Positions 1 through 8,591 of a stretch of DNA of 64,000 bases are shown here, piece by piece. Position 1 is the stretch's first letter. Each line of letters opens with the position of its first letter. The DNA is from Pseudobdellovibrionaceae bacterium (lineage in GTDB: Bacteria > Bdellovibrionota > Bdellovibrionia > Bdellovibrionales > UBA1609). A program made the translations under genes and the position numbers. The notes below the pieces were generated by a model that made no database searches, was not told the DNA's origin, and saw nothing but the letters and a program-made list of their open reading frames with translations. The DNA lies in contig CP060220.1 of the NCBI GenBank assembly GCA_023898385.1, forward strand, positions 124,001-188,000, in the 5' to 3' direction.

Positions 1-345
1 TTCAATTCGGCCCAATTCTTTTTGCATCTCAGTCTTTTGGGCCTTGGCTTGGTTTTGTAGGTTCAGAAGCTGCTGGTTGTTTACCTGGCGCTTTTGTTGA
101 ATCTCATCGCTGTAGGTGGCTTTGATGTTGTCAATTCGCTCATCGTTGGATTTTCTAATGTGATTAACGGTGGCTTCACCATGACGGCGGAGGTTTTGCT
201 CTTCAGAATTGTATTTTTCGCGAAGCTGTTTCAACTTGTCTTCACTAGTTTCTATGAGATCTTTTTTTCGTTGGCGATAGCGATCGTTGATCTGCTTTAT
301 TTGATCATCTTGGCTGATTCGAAATTTTGAAACTTCGTTGGCCAT
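1..345 (-). CDS. Partial coiled-coil protein, C-terminus outside window
   Basis: An open minus-strand frame runs from an ATG at 345 to the window edge (115 codons) without a stop. The protein starts MANEVSKFRISQDDQ and is almost entirely charged and polar (K, E, Q, R, N), with the heptad-like pattern of a long coiled coil and no signal peptide or membrane segment. A good Shine-Dalgarno (GGAAGG) lies about 9 bases upstream of the ATG. It follows the small secreted-protein gene at 491-799 on the same strand. I do not recognise a family; a structural or scaffold-like cytoplasmic protein is the most that can be inferred. The coding direction is supported by the RBS and by the consistent composition. 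The plus-strand frame over the same bases is hydrophobic and is most likely the shadow of these Lys/Glu-rich codons. Confidence 0.7.
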   Translation of the reverse strand, partial: MANEVSKFRISQDDQIKQINDRYRQRKKDLIETSEDKLKQLREKYNSEEQNLRRHGEATVNHIRKSNDERIDNIKATYSDEIQQKRQVNNQQLLNLQNQAKAQKTEMQKELGRIE

Positions 346-490
346 CTTGGAGCCTTCCTGGGTTCCTTTTTTCTCAACTCACATCCTATGAGTTGATGGT
401 ATCTTGCTCGGAGTTGATAACTGTGCAACGCGAGACTTCCCTCTCCCTATATCATTATTGTATCAATATTTTGGGTCAGGACCCATGCGA

Positions 491-799
491 CTATGGTTCG
501 GTTTGTGGTCCAGAACTGCTATTGTCAGCGGTGGCTGTGGGTTTTTCGCAGATGGGGGTGTACCGGGCTGGCGCGGTGTTTTCCCAGCACATCCACGACT
601 CGGCGTATTCAATGAGTTCACCCCGATTGAGTGGGTGATACTGGGGGTATTGAACATGGTCTAAGGTCGATAAGACAAAGCGCTCTGTCTCAAGGGTGGG
701 GTTAAATATGCGCAACCGAAAGGCCCGGTATTCAGCGCCAGCCAGCCCCCCTGTCAGTGAAATAAAAATCAAGACTGTGACTCTGCCCAGAGATTTCAT
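491..799 (-). CDS. Small secreted protein, unknown function
   Basis: Encodes 102 residues beginning MKSLGRVTVLIFISLTGG, a clear Sec signal peptide with a likely cleavage site after GLAGA. The mature part is about 80 residues and contains the segment ERFVLSTLDHVQYPQYHPL, a WMCW motif and a Pro/Thr/Ser-rich tail. Two cysteines remain after cleavage, so a disulphide is possible. I do not recognise a named domain. It resembles in style the small periplasmic proteins that are common in Bdellovibrio-type genomes. It is followed, after about 145 bases, by the coiled-coil gene at 1-345 on the same strand, so the two may share a transcript. Confidence 0.7.
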   Translation of the reverse strand: MKSLGRVTVLIFISLTGGLAGAEYRAFRLRIFNPTLETERFVLSTLDHVQYPQYHPLNRGELIEYAESWMCWENTAPARYTPICEKPTATADNSSSGPQTEP

Positions 800-1020
800 G
801 CATCTCTCGTCGGCAAAAAAAGAATGCTACTTAAGGCATTCTCGATATTTTGCTAAATTGCGGTGGCCTTATGAAGATGGGTAGCTGTCAAGGTGTCGCA
901 GAGCCCACGATCGGCCAGATTGGAGCTCTACGTGGCAAAGTGGTTTCAGGAGAGGCCACTTACTCGCCGCGAGGTTTCAGAGGTGGCCCAGCCACCTCTC
1001 GTTTGGCCCAGTCGACGACC

Positions 1021-1362
1021 TCATAGAATTTTTATTCCATGGTTTTTTGCAATGTAAGCTATTCCACCAACTTGAGAATCTCGGTCGAACGAGTTAGCTA
1101 AAAGAAGAATCCATTCGATGGGCCACTCAAGATTGGGCGGCGTTATCGTGCGCTCTTGAGCCAATTTCAATTGGGATATCTTATCAAACACGACCACCAC
1201 ATCTAAGTCTGATTCTGCTGTCATCTCTCCATCAACAGACGAGCCTACGAGGTATGCAGACTTGGCGAACTCCCCAATGCCTGAGCGTTCAAGTTCTTTG
1301 CGAATTTGAAGCACCAAACCTTCGGTGTCCACGTCAATTTTTTGAAGTTTCAAAAGTCCCAT
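1021..1362 (-). CDS. Minimal nucleotidyltransferase (MNT-like)
   Basis: Encodes 113 residues. Around residue 40 it carries GSSVDGEMTAESDLD, an exact GS-x10-D-x-D signature of the polymerase-beta-like nucleotidyltransferase superfamily, followed by a hydrophobic strand (VVVVF). The length suits the minimal nucleotidyltransferase group, whose members include MntA antitoxins that AMPylate HEPN toxins. The gene upstream on the same strand (1425-1745) has no clear HEPN R-x4-6-H motif, so a HepT-MntA pair cannot be claimed. The start at 1362 has no strong ribosome binding site. The third catalytic carboxylate is probably the Glu in LEWPIEW. Substrate and partner are unknown. Confidence 0.7.
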   Translation of the reverse strand: MGLLKLQKIDVDTEGLVLQIRKELERSGIGEFAKSAYLVGSSVDGEMTAESDLDVVVVFDKISQLKLAQERTITPPNLEWPIEWILLLANSFDRDSQVGGIAYIAKNHGIKIL

Positions 1363-1424
1363 AACGGCACAATAGTCTAAAATGTAATCATTTACAACTG
1401 AGGCCCCAATTTACGCAACGAAGT

Positions 1425-1745
1425 TCAGTGTTTTTCGAGGGTGGCCGCAAGTACGGTGTTATCAACAATGTGAAAATAGGCCCGCACTAGGGTTTCATAG
1501 GAGTCGCCATCAAGGCTTTCTAGGAAGCACCGTTTTTCTTCAAAGGTGGTCTTATTGATGAGTCCGGTAAAAAGAGACTGAATTCGATCCATATTGTCGA
1601 AGCTGAAGAAATCAATTTCTTCAGTGGGGATTCGAAGTATTTGCGCGATTGTCTCATTTTCGAACAATACGTGAATGCCACGCATAGATTGCGCGAGCAG
1701 GACTTCGATTTTTTGTAATTTGTTTTCCTCAATCTGGACCATCAT
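1425..1745 (-). CDS. Small helical protein, unknown function
   Basis: Encodes 106 residues, mostly helix-forming, acidic and cytoplasmic in character, with no signal peptide or membrane segment. Two adjacent ATGs (1745 and 1742) are possible starts. The C-terminal part reads SYETLVRAYFHIVDN, where R and H are separated by three residues; that is close to, but not the same as, the HEPN R-x4-6-H motif. It lies 62 bases upstream of the nucleotidyltransferase at 1021-1362 on the same strand. A functional pairing is possible but unproven. No family recognised. Confidence 0.6.
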   Translation of the reverse strand: MMVQIEENKLQKIEVLLAQSMRGIHVLFENETIAQILRIPTEEIDFFSFDNMDRIQSLFTGLINKTTFEEKRCFLESLDGDSYETLVRAYFHIVDNTVLAATLEKH

Positions 1746-1829
1746 CTGCCCTGTTGAGAATCCTACGGATCTCTTATATCAATTATGAGAAAGAAATCCC
1801 CGCAGTATCAAGCCTGAAATCTAGGAAAT

Positions 1830-1858
1830 TTGACATACCCAGACATTGGTCCTAAAAT
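1830..1858 (+). promoter_or_regulatory. Sigma-70 type promoter for the 2000-2839 gene
   Basis: A consensus -35 (TTGACA, 1830-1835) and a near-consensus -10 (TAAAAT, 1853-1858) are separated by exactly 17 bases. Transcription would start near 1865, giving a leader of about 135 bases before the preferred ATG at 2000. A short frame (1872-1940, 22 codons) lies in this leader and its stop overlaps the ATG at 1937. Confidence 0.6.
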
Positions 1859-1999
1859 TTAATGTGAGGTGATGTTTTTTTGTGCAAATCCCGATGAGTC
1901 ATTAGTCATTAAGAATTTTCAGCTCGGTGTTTCAAAATGAGACACGATTTTCGTCGACTCAAATTGCTCAATGACATAGCTTTTAGATATGGAGATGTT

Positions 2000-2839
2000 A
2001 TGGCGAGTGAGAAACGAGCCAAGAAGAGTGAAGATATGATTGTTGTTGATGAAGAAAAAGACCTGAAGTTCTCTACGGAAGAAGAGCTCTTTGGTTATTT
2101 CGAAAAGGACGTGGTGAAGCTGGAAGAAGAATATTTTCAGCTTCGCTCCAGCAACGATCTAGATGATAAAGACTTTGCCCGCTACGAAAAGAATCTCGTT
2201 CGCCTACTTGAAGACCCAGATGAGGTTTGGGAGGATGAGTCCTCGTTGCCAGACAAAAAGGTATTCATCTATCTTCGCGAATTTGACAGCCCTAATGAAG
2301 ACGAGGCTCTTTTTCATGTGGCGGTAGCCTATATGGCGGGTGATATGCCAAGCTTCATTTATTTGCATTTTCCAACGAGAGATATTCGATTAGCCGAACA
2401 TTATCAGCGCGGTGAGATTGTCTATGACCGCATTCTTGAAAATGCGTCGCCTGGGGCATTGGATGGTGACGCTCTCCTTGAGGGTGAGCCATTGGCCAGT
2501 GGCCTTTATGAGGCCATGTTGAAGGTGCGCAGTGATCACGATATTAGAGAAGAAGAATTTAGAGAGTTTGCCCATTTGCGTGAAGAAGCCATTGAGGAGG
2601 CCGATGAGATTTGGCGAAACAATGACTCAATGGGCAACGTGTTGGTGACGTTTATTAAAGAATTCCATGAAGAGGGGCCAGGCGCTATTTATTATGTGGT
2701 GGTGACTTTGGAAGACACACCTTCAAATAGTCACGCATTGTTGTTTTCTTTTCCGACCACTGATGAGGGGCTTCTTGACCGCTATCGCCATGGCGAGAAT
2801 CTGCAGGCCGATGAAGTGGTGCAAGAAGCCAGTCACTAA
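2000..2839 (+). CDS. Acidic cytoplasmic protein with two tandem copies of one domain
   Basis: Encodes 279 residues from the ATG at 2000, which has GGAG five bases upstream; an in-frame ATG at 1937 would add 21 residues but lacks an RBS. The protein is strongly acidic and has no export signal. It contains two visibly related segments. The first, about residues 65-165, includes LLEDPDEVWEDE, VFIYLREF, FIYLHFPTRD and AEHYQRGE. The second, about residues 180-270, includes AIEEADEIWRNN, VLVTFIKEF, LLFSFPTTDEG and DRYRHGE. The PDEVW-type motif followed by a beta-rich segment recalls PBECR-like (barnase/EndoU/RelE-related) nuclease-fold proteins, but that is only a suggestion. The gene converges with the lipoprotein gene at 2840 with no gap. 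Confidence 0.75.
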   Translation: MASEKRAKKSEDMIVVDEEKDLKFSTEEELFGYFEKDVVKLEEEYFQLRSSNDLDDKDFARYEKNLVRLLEDPDEVWEDESSLPDKKVFIYLREFDSPNEDEALFHVAVAYMAGDMPSFIYLHFPTRDIRLAEHYQRGEIVYDRILENASPGALDGDALLEGEPLASGLYEAMLKVRSDHDIREEEFREFAHLREEAIEEADEIWRNNDSMGNVLVTFIKEFHEEGPGAIYYVVVTLEDTPSNSHALLFSFPTTDEGLLDRYRHGENLQADEVVQEASH

Positions 2840-3730
2840 TTAGAAAATCACCGACAATGTATTTTTAATCCATGTCCAAATGCGGGTCCACAATCCGGAC
2901 ACAGGCTTTATCGAAGCTGGGTTTCTGGTATCTAGTTTTTGAAAAAAGCCGGCACACATTTCTTTTGAATAGTTGTAAAACTCAACATCGGTAGCCCCAC
3001 TGTTGATCAGGTGTTGAAGGGGGTGCAAGGCCTGTAAAGCGGTGGCTTTGTGAAGGGCATTATAGTTGGCTGGATTGGCTGAAAACGGTGGTAAAAGTAC
3101 GTCGTAATAGGCAATGGCCGAGGAGCCTTGGCTGTCATCATAGACGGCCATTTTAACGGCGTCATATTGCATGGACATATCGGTCATGATGATCAGGAAT
3201 CGATCTAGAAAGTTGTCGGTGGTTGTGCCGCTAATGTTGAGACTGAATTCTTGAATCAAATTATTAATGGTGGCCTTGCTAATTTTATTAACCGGAGTCT
3301 GTGCCGAAATGGTCATGCCCGAACCTTCTTGAACAAAATAAAAGCTCACCGGTCGGCTATTGGTCACGCGGTTGCCAGGAATGTCTTCCGCCCAGCGGAA
3401 GAATTGCACATAGTAGTTATCAGAATTAACGATGGCCTCGGGATAACTCTCTAGGTGGAGGCGAATAATGGTGGGAGCATATTGTCCGGTAAGGGGATCA
3501 TAGTATGTGCTGATTTGTCCATTGAGCTCAGTGACTTGATCGCTAAAGGCGTTACACTCGGCAAGAAGACCGCCATCCACGCGCACGGTTCCAGTGGTCG
3601 TATCACTGCCGCCGCGGCTGGTGAGGGTGTCAGTGTCTCTCACCACTCCAGTGGGGCCGCACCCGCTGATTAAGAGCCAAAAAAATATAAAGGGACTAAA
3701 CTTTGTTATAAATAATTTTTCGTAGATCAT
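2840..3730 (-). CDS. Lipoprotein, unknown function
   Basis: Encodes 296 residues beginning with a signal sequence that ends in the lipobox LLISGC, so it should be lipid-anchored in the envelope. The region just after the Cys is Thr/Ser/Gly-rich and probably forms a linker. The rest is a mixed alpha/beta domain with segments such as PEAIVNSDNYYVQFFRWAED and VKMAVYDDSQGSSAIAYYDV; no catalytic motif is obvious. Its stop codon abuts that of the convergent gene ending at 2839. Confidence 0.75.
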   Translation of the reverse strand: MIYEKLFITKFSPFIFFWLLISGCGPTGVVRDTDTLTSRGGSDTTTGTVRVDGGLLAECNAFSDQVTELNGQISTYYDPLTGQYAPTIIRLHLESYPEAIVNSDNYYVQFFRWAEDIPGNRVTNSRPVSFYFVQEGSGMTISAQTPVNKISKATINNLIQEFSLNISGTTTDNFLDRFLIIMTDMSMQYDAVKMAVYDDSQGSSAIAYYDVLLPPFSANPANYNALHKATALQALHPLQHLINSGATDVEFYNYSKEMCAGFFQKLDTRNPASIKPVSGLWTRIWTWIKNTLSVIF

Positions 3731-3851
3731 GCCTTCTATTTTATCAGCTTTGCTGCTTTGCGCACTTGTACAGTTGAATTGTTCGGCTTAGGGCTGGCTT
3801 GTTTAGGGTTCTTCAAGTAGGCTTGGGGCCATGCAAAGCTGGAGATTGAAA

Positions 3852-4700
3852 ATGACCCGCATTTTTTGGTTTTTTGTCCTGTTATCGGCAGCTGGCTGCG
3901 CCACTGGATTAAAGTCTATAGAGTCAGAGGGGCCAGTGAATTTACAGTTTAAAGCTGTGTCCGGTCGAGAAGAAATCAATCAATATCGTTCAAGTAGTTA
4001 CTACGAAGATTTTGAAGAGGGTCAGTTGGTGCGCGAAAAGCATGAAATCGTTGATTTCACGATTCGCTCGATGGTTAAGGGAGTCGATCCCAAAGACAAA
4101 TCCATCGTGGTAGAGATTGCGACCACAAGTAAAGATGGTCTTGTGGACCTGCATGACTTGGCTTTTCCAGAGCTCAACGAAGTTTTAGAGGTGATATATA
4201 GCTCAACAGGGGAAGTGCTTCGCGCCGGCGACTATCCTCCCACCAGTGTGTTCTATGTTCCACCCATTTCATTGCCGCAGGAGCCGGTGTCTGTGGGCGA
4301 TACTTGGGAATTTTCAAAATCGTGGATCGGAGCAAAAAGTGGAGCCCTCACTCGTGTGGAAATAGCGTCCATTCTTAAAGGTATTTACAATTGTGGGCCG
4401 GTAGGTCGATGTGTTGAGGTTGAAATTTCAGGTCACGTGGTGTTTCCTACTCTTGATGAAAGTAAGGCCCGATTTAACAGCGAGTTGTGGGGGCGCTATT
4501 TGTATGCCTACGAAAAAGGATCTGTACTGTGGTCAAAGGTTCACTCGGAAGAACAATTTTTGACCAAATCCGGTCGCAAAGATATTTGGAGTTGCATGGT
4601 TTCATTTTTGAAGGAACCTGCCGCAGAAGGCATAAAAAAAGCTCAAAGTTTAGAGTGTGATCCTAAGGCTCCAGCCCCTGCCCAGGTGCCGGGAATTTAG
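3852..4700 (+). CDS. Lipoprotein, unknown function
   Basis: Encodes 282 residues from the ATG at 3852 (MTRIFWFFVLLSAAGC), preferred because GGAG sits seven bases upstream; an ATG at 3831 would add seven residues. The lipobox is LSAAGC. The mature protein is beta-rich, with SVKGVDPKDKSIVVEIATT-like strands and a conserved-looking segment about a uniform 'VGDTWEFSKSW', which is typical of periplasmic domains described only as hypothetical. Two cysteines in YNCGPVGRCVEV could form a disulphide. The C-terminus is Pro/Ala-rich. It converges with mutS2, overlapping by four bases. Confidence 0.7.
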   Translation: MTRIFWFFVLLSAAGCATGLKSIESEGPVNLQFKAVSGREEINQYRSSSYYEDFEEGQLVREKHEIVDFTIRSMVKGVDPKDKSIVVEIATTSKDGLVDLHDLAFPELNEVLEVIYSSTGEVLRAGDYPPTSVFYVPPISLPQEPVSVGDTWEFSKSWIGAKSGALTRVEIASILKGIYNCGPVGRCVEVEISGHVVFPTLDESKARFNSELWGRYLYAYEKGSVLWSKVHSEEQFLTKSGRKDIWSCMVSFLKEPAAEGIKKAQSLECDPKAPAPAQVPGI

Positions 4701-7018
4701 GCCAACTCGGCCCAGGTCAACCCGTCACCGCCACCAGATTCGCTATTTCCCGCATACCATTTTTTAACATAAACACTTCTTGATAAATAGGTGCGAATGC
4801 CTTTTTTGAGCGACTCTGTGCCGTGTCCGTGCACAATTTTAATGCGATCTTCTTGGCCGAGAGCTGCTTTATCCAGCTGAATTTCAAGTTGTGAAATGGC
4901 CTCTTCCACTGAAAGTCCGCGAAGGTCCACGACGCGATCGCCTTCAGCTGGAGAAACGGAATAGTGTTTTGTGTGTCGCAAAATCTCTTGCGTGGGATTC
5001 GTCGCATGGTGCGGGGGCTTCAATTGATTCCAAAGAACAGTGACTCGCATGGGACCTGCGAGAATGACCACTTCGCCCTTGCTGTTTGGCCGGCTTTGCA
5101 CCACAGCGTCTTTTGCAATACTCGGTGCAAAGACCTTCGTGCCTGGCGGAAAGGCCCTTGTGAAGTCTTCTGCGGATTCAATTTTTTGTTGCTGGCTAGT
5201 TGGAGTTTTCACTACTTCTGGAAGATCAGCTTTCACTTTTTGTAGCTCACCGTGCCTTTTAAAAACTTCGTCCACTTTTGCATGTTGAATCATGGTTTCG
5301 ACTTTTTTCTCGGCCCGCTCTATGGTGCGGCCGAGCATTTGCTCCCGGTCATGTTCAAACTGCTTTCGCAATCGCTCGTATTGGAGGCGTTCTTTTTCTG
5401 CCTGCCGGGATTTTTCAAGAAATTGGTCTTGCAACTGACTGAGCTGTTGCTTCATTTTTTCAATTTCTTTAACACTCTCGTGATATTTTTTTCTCTCAGG
5501 GCTTAGGTGCTCAAGCGCAGCTTCAATAATTTCTGGTTTTACGCCCACTCTCTTTGCCGTTTGAATGGCCAGTGATTGCCCCGGCACACCCATTAAGAAT
5601 CGATAAGTGGGACCCCGCTCATTGTCAAACTCAAGGCTGCCATTCACCACGCCCGAAGTGTCTTCCCACCCCGATTTAAGTGCGCCCAAATGGGAGGTGA
5701 TCACGGCAAAGGCTCCGGCGCGAGAAAAGGCTTGAATAAAACTTCTGGCTAGAGCCGCACCTTCTTCGGGATCGGTGGCCCCACAAATCTCATCCACTAA
5801 AATCAGATCCTGATCTCCCGCCACTTGTGTGGCCTCATCAAGAAGCCTTAGGTGGGCTGCAAACGTGCTAAGATGAGCGTCAACACTTTGCGAATCACCC
5901 ACGGCCACAAACAGCCGATGAAAAAACGGCAGGGTTGAAGGTTCATCCGTGCAAATGGGGAGTCCGCAGCGAGCCATTTGGGCAGCAAGACCAATAGATT
6001 TAAGAAGTACAGTTTTACCACCAGCGTTGGGCCCTGAGAGAAGCAATACGTGGTTTTTGCGATCAACGACCACGCTATTAGGAATGACCGCTTCATTTTG
6101 TAAGACCAAAAGCGGGTGGCGCACGCCGTGCAGTTCAATGGTATCTTTTGAAAACTCACAGGCACTAGCGTTGAGGCGAGAGGCTAATTGACCCTGGGCT
6201 AATCGCACATCGGATTGCACCATTAACTCTTTGGTTTTTTTGAAATCCGTTTGCAGTGAGCTTAAAAACCCCGAAAGCTGAACCAATAATCGTTCCACTT
6301 CCGCTTCGATTTCAGCATCGACCTGTCGCAGACGGTTATTTACGGGCACGATTTCTTTAGGCTCCATGAAAACCGTTTGTTTGCTTTGGCTTGAGGCATG
6401 GATGATCCCCTCAAAGCTGTGTTGCATGCCACTTTTTATAGGTAAAACCCATCGGCCTTCACGGTTGGTCACGTACTTGTCTTGAAGGACGTGATCCATG
6501 TCATGGCTCTTGACCAATTTATCTAAGGTATTTTGAATGTTTCGAATGTGGTTTTCTTTTTCCTTCGACAAATTAAAAAGGGTTTCACTGGCATCTTTTC
6601 GGATATCGCCATCAGGAGTCATGATTTGATCAATGGCTGAAAGGGGTTCATCGGCTTTCATCAGCTGTTTAAAAACCTGAGTCACCCAGGGTGATGAAAA
6701 GGGCTTTAGCGTTTCATGTAAAGCAATGGCCTCTAGGCAAAAATGCCTAACATCGCGAAGCTCCATGGGTTTAAGCGTGGCATTTCTTTCAAGGCGTTGA
6801 TGCCATGTGGGAAACAGATCCAAGCTTTCCATAAATGGACGTCGCCCGTGCGCCAACACAGATCGCGCTTCGTCAATTTCATTAAAGCTTTCTATGGCCT
6901 GGGCTTCAGAGCTCAATGGGGCCGTGGACGCTAGTTTTGTGCGTCCTTCTTCGCTGGTTGCATGTCCTTTAAGTGTTTCTAAAAGCGACTGCCAATCAAG
7001 AGATTTTAATTCGTTCAC
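4697..7018 (-). CDS. mutS2: MutS2 family ATPase/nuclease with Smr domain
   Basis: Encodes 773 residues, the normal length for MutS2. After a helical clamp/lever region it has the Walker A GPNAGGKT (about residue 335), the conserved STFAAHL segment, the Walker B/signature DEICGATDPEEGAAL, a long Glu/Lys/Gln coiled coil, and a C-terminal Smr domain (VDLRGLSVEEAI, then IVHGHGTESLKKGIR). MutS2 proteins act in suppression of recombination and, in Firmicutes, in rescue of collided ribosomes (MutS2/RqcU). The start is a GTG at 7018, with AAGGG seven bases upstream. It overlaps the end of lnt by 23 bases, so the two genes are probably translationally coupled. Confidence 0.95.
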   Translation of the reverse strand: MNELKSLDWQSLLETLKGHATSEEGRTKLASTAPLSSEAQAIESFNEIDEARSVLAHGRRPFMESLDLFPTWHQRLERNATLKPMELRDVRHFCLEAIALHETLKPFSSPWVTQVFKQLMKADEPLSAIDQIMTPDGDIRKDASETLFNLSKEKENHIRNIQNTLDKLVKSHDMDHVLQDKYVTNREGRWVLPIKSGMQHSFEGIIHASSQSKQTVFMEPKEIVPVNNRLRQVDAEIEAEVERLLVQLSGFLSSLQTDFKKTKELMVQSDVRLAQGQLASRLNASACEFSKDTIELHGVRHPLLVLQNEAVIPNSVVVDRKNHVLLLSGPNAGGKTVLLKSIGLAAQMARCGLPICTDEPSTLPFFHRLFVAVGDSQSVDAHLSTFAAHLRLLDEATQVAGDQDLILVDEICGATDPEEGAALARSFIQAFSRAGAFAVITSHLGALKSGWEDTSGVVNGSLEFDNERGPTYRFLMGVPGQSLAIQTAKRVGVKPEIIEAALEHLSPERKKYHESVKEIEKMKQQLSQLQDQFLEKSRQAEKERLQYERLRKQFEHDREQMLGRTIERAEKKVETMIQHAKVDEVFKRHGELQKVKADLPEVVKTPTSQQQKIESAEDFTRAFPPGTKVFAPSIAKDAVVQSRPNSKGEVVILAGPMRVTVLWNQLKPPHHATNPTQEILRHTKHYSVSPAEGDRVVDLRGLSVEEAISQLEIQLDKAALGQEDRIKIVHGHGTESLKKGIRTYLSRSVYVKKWYAGNSESGGGDGLTWAELA

Positions 7019-8555
7019 GCCATGCCCTTACGATCAGTCCCACCGTAAGTAGCCAAACCAAGGCAGGAATAAACCAAAACAATTTTTTATAAATCGTGGC
7101 AGGTGGGTTTTTAACATAGGGGACCTTGTAAAAACCCGTCCACTCTTCAAGCATCGGTGACAGCTGTTGAACTTCGCCTGTGGCCAAGGCCACTGTCGAT
7201 ATTCCGGTGTTGGTGGAGCGTACAAGAGGCCGTCTGAACTCAACGGCTCGACCCACTGTCATATACAAATGCTGCCAAGGCTCCTGCCAAGTGCCATACC
7301 ACGAGTCATTAGTGACATTAACAAGTATCTCGGCGCCGAGGTCAACCACGTTCTTGGTGTACTTTGGAAACAAACTCTCATAACAAATTTGCGGGCCCAG
7401 GAGCGTTTCGTCAAAGGGCAGTACGTGGGGCTGAGTACCAGGTTCAAAATCACCAGCAGGAATCATTTTCTTAAGCTGAGGCCAGCGATCAGAAAAAGGG
7501 ATGTACTCGCCAAAAATCAGCAGATGTAATTTGCTATAGTGAATCTCCTGTAATTTTCCAGAGCGAATGACAAACACCGAGTTTGTTGGCTTTCCCTGTT
7601 GACTGCCAATTCCGTAGGCGCCGGTGATTAAACTCAAATCGAGAGTGGCAAAAAATCGCAGAAGTTCACTTTGTGATGTTCGAAATATCGTCTGTTCGTC
7701 GAGTGTTCGTGGATAAGCGGATTCAGGCCAGATCACAAAGTCCGGCTTTTCAGAAAGATCAGACAGCGCCGACTTTGTGAGATTCATGTATTTTTTTGCA
7801 ATGGTGTCGCGAAAACCCCAACCTTGTTCGGCATAGACCTTTTCAAGATTGCCCACGTTGGCCTGTACGATCAACACCTTAATTTCTGCATCAGGAGCGG
7901 GCTGATTTATACTAATATAAAACCCAAGGCCATTGCTCACAGTGACGGTGGCCAAAATAGTATATAGGGCCATATTTTTGAATTGTTGTTTTCGGTGCAG
8001 CCAAACCCAAAGTACCAAGGCATTGAGAAATAAAACCAAAAGGCTAAGGCCCACAAAACCGATCCACTCTGCCAGGTGATAGGCTGGGGCCTTCGCCCAC
8101 AACAAGGGGTAACCTAAATTCCAAGGAAACACAGTGGGCGTGTATTCATGAAAAAGATGTGTCAGCAAAACCATCAACAGCAATTGGCTAGAAAGTTTAA
8201 GGTCTAATTTATCCCGCAAAAATCCAAAGGTAACGGCGGCGAAAGGCATAAAGAGATTTGCCACACTCGAATAAATAATGAGTACTAATAAAGCCACGGG
8301 CCATGGCATGTGGCCAAATTCGAGTGAGACATAGGCCACCCAATTAAAACCAATGATTGTGGTGGTGAATTGAGCCAGCCATCCATAAAAAAACAATCGT
8401 TTGTATGACGACTCGTTCAACCAGACCATCCAGAGCGGTACCAAGCAGAACAGCAGGGCCCATGGCGGAAAGGGAATAAAACTTGTGCCCGTGAAAATTC
8501 CTGTTACGATACTAAGTATGACGGCGGTACGTCGAGACAATGTCTGGTGATGCAT
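6996..8555 (-). CDS. lnt: Apolipoprotein N-acyltransferase
   Basis: Encodes 519 residues from the ATG at 8555; longer starts would run into the divergent gene at 8592. The N-terminal half has about six to seven membrane segments. The C-terminal half is the periplasmic nitrilase-type domain. The catalytic triad is visible: Glu in VIWPESAYPR, Lys in YSKLHLLIFGEY, and Cys in GPQICYESLFP. A final membrane helix (FWFIPALVWLLTVGLIV) closes the protein. It adds the third acyl chain to outer-membrane lipoproteins, of which this window encodes many. It overlaps mutS2 downstream. Confidence 0.95.
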   Translation of the reverse strand: MHHQTLSRRTAVILSIVTGIFTGTSFIPFPPWALLFCLVPLWMVWLNESSYKRLFFYGWLAQFTTTIIGFNWVAYVSLEFGHMPWPVALLVLIIYSSVANLFMPFAAVTFGFLRDKLDLKLSSQLLLMVLLTHLFHEYTPTVFPWNLGYPLLWAKAPAYHLAEWIGFVGLSLLVLFLNALVLWVWLHRKQQFKNMALYTILATVTVSNGLGFYISINQPAPDAEIKVLIVQANVGNLEKVYAEQGWGFRDTIAKKYMNLTKSALSDLSEKPDFVIWPESAYPRTLDEQTIFRTSQSELLRFFATLDLSLITGAYGIGSQQGKPTNSVFVIRSGKLQEIHYSKLHLLIFGEYIPFSDRWPQLKKMIPAGDFEPGTQPHVLPFDETLLGPQICYESLFPKYTKNVVDLGAEILVNVTNDSWYGTWQEPWQHLYMTVGRAVEFRRPLVRSTNTGISTVALATGEVQQLSPMLEEWTGFYKVPYVKNPPATIYKKLFWFIPALVWLLTVGLIVRAWRERIKIS

Positions 8556-8591
8556 AATCTTTTGTATCACTAAACGGCGCGGGGGAGCCAG

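Noticed and set aside
374..394. Hairpin CAACTCA / TGAGTTG as a terminator
   Set aside because: The T-run is on the wrong side for the minus-strand gene that ends at 491.
871..1026. 51-codon plus-strand frame starting MKMGSCQGVAEP
   Set aside because: No good RBS and Gly/Ser/Thr-rich composition with no recognisable features; it also overlaps the nucleotidyltransferase end.
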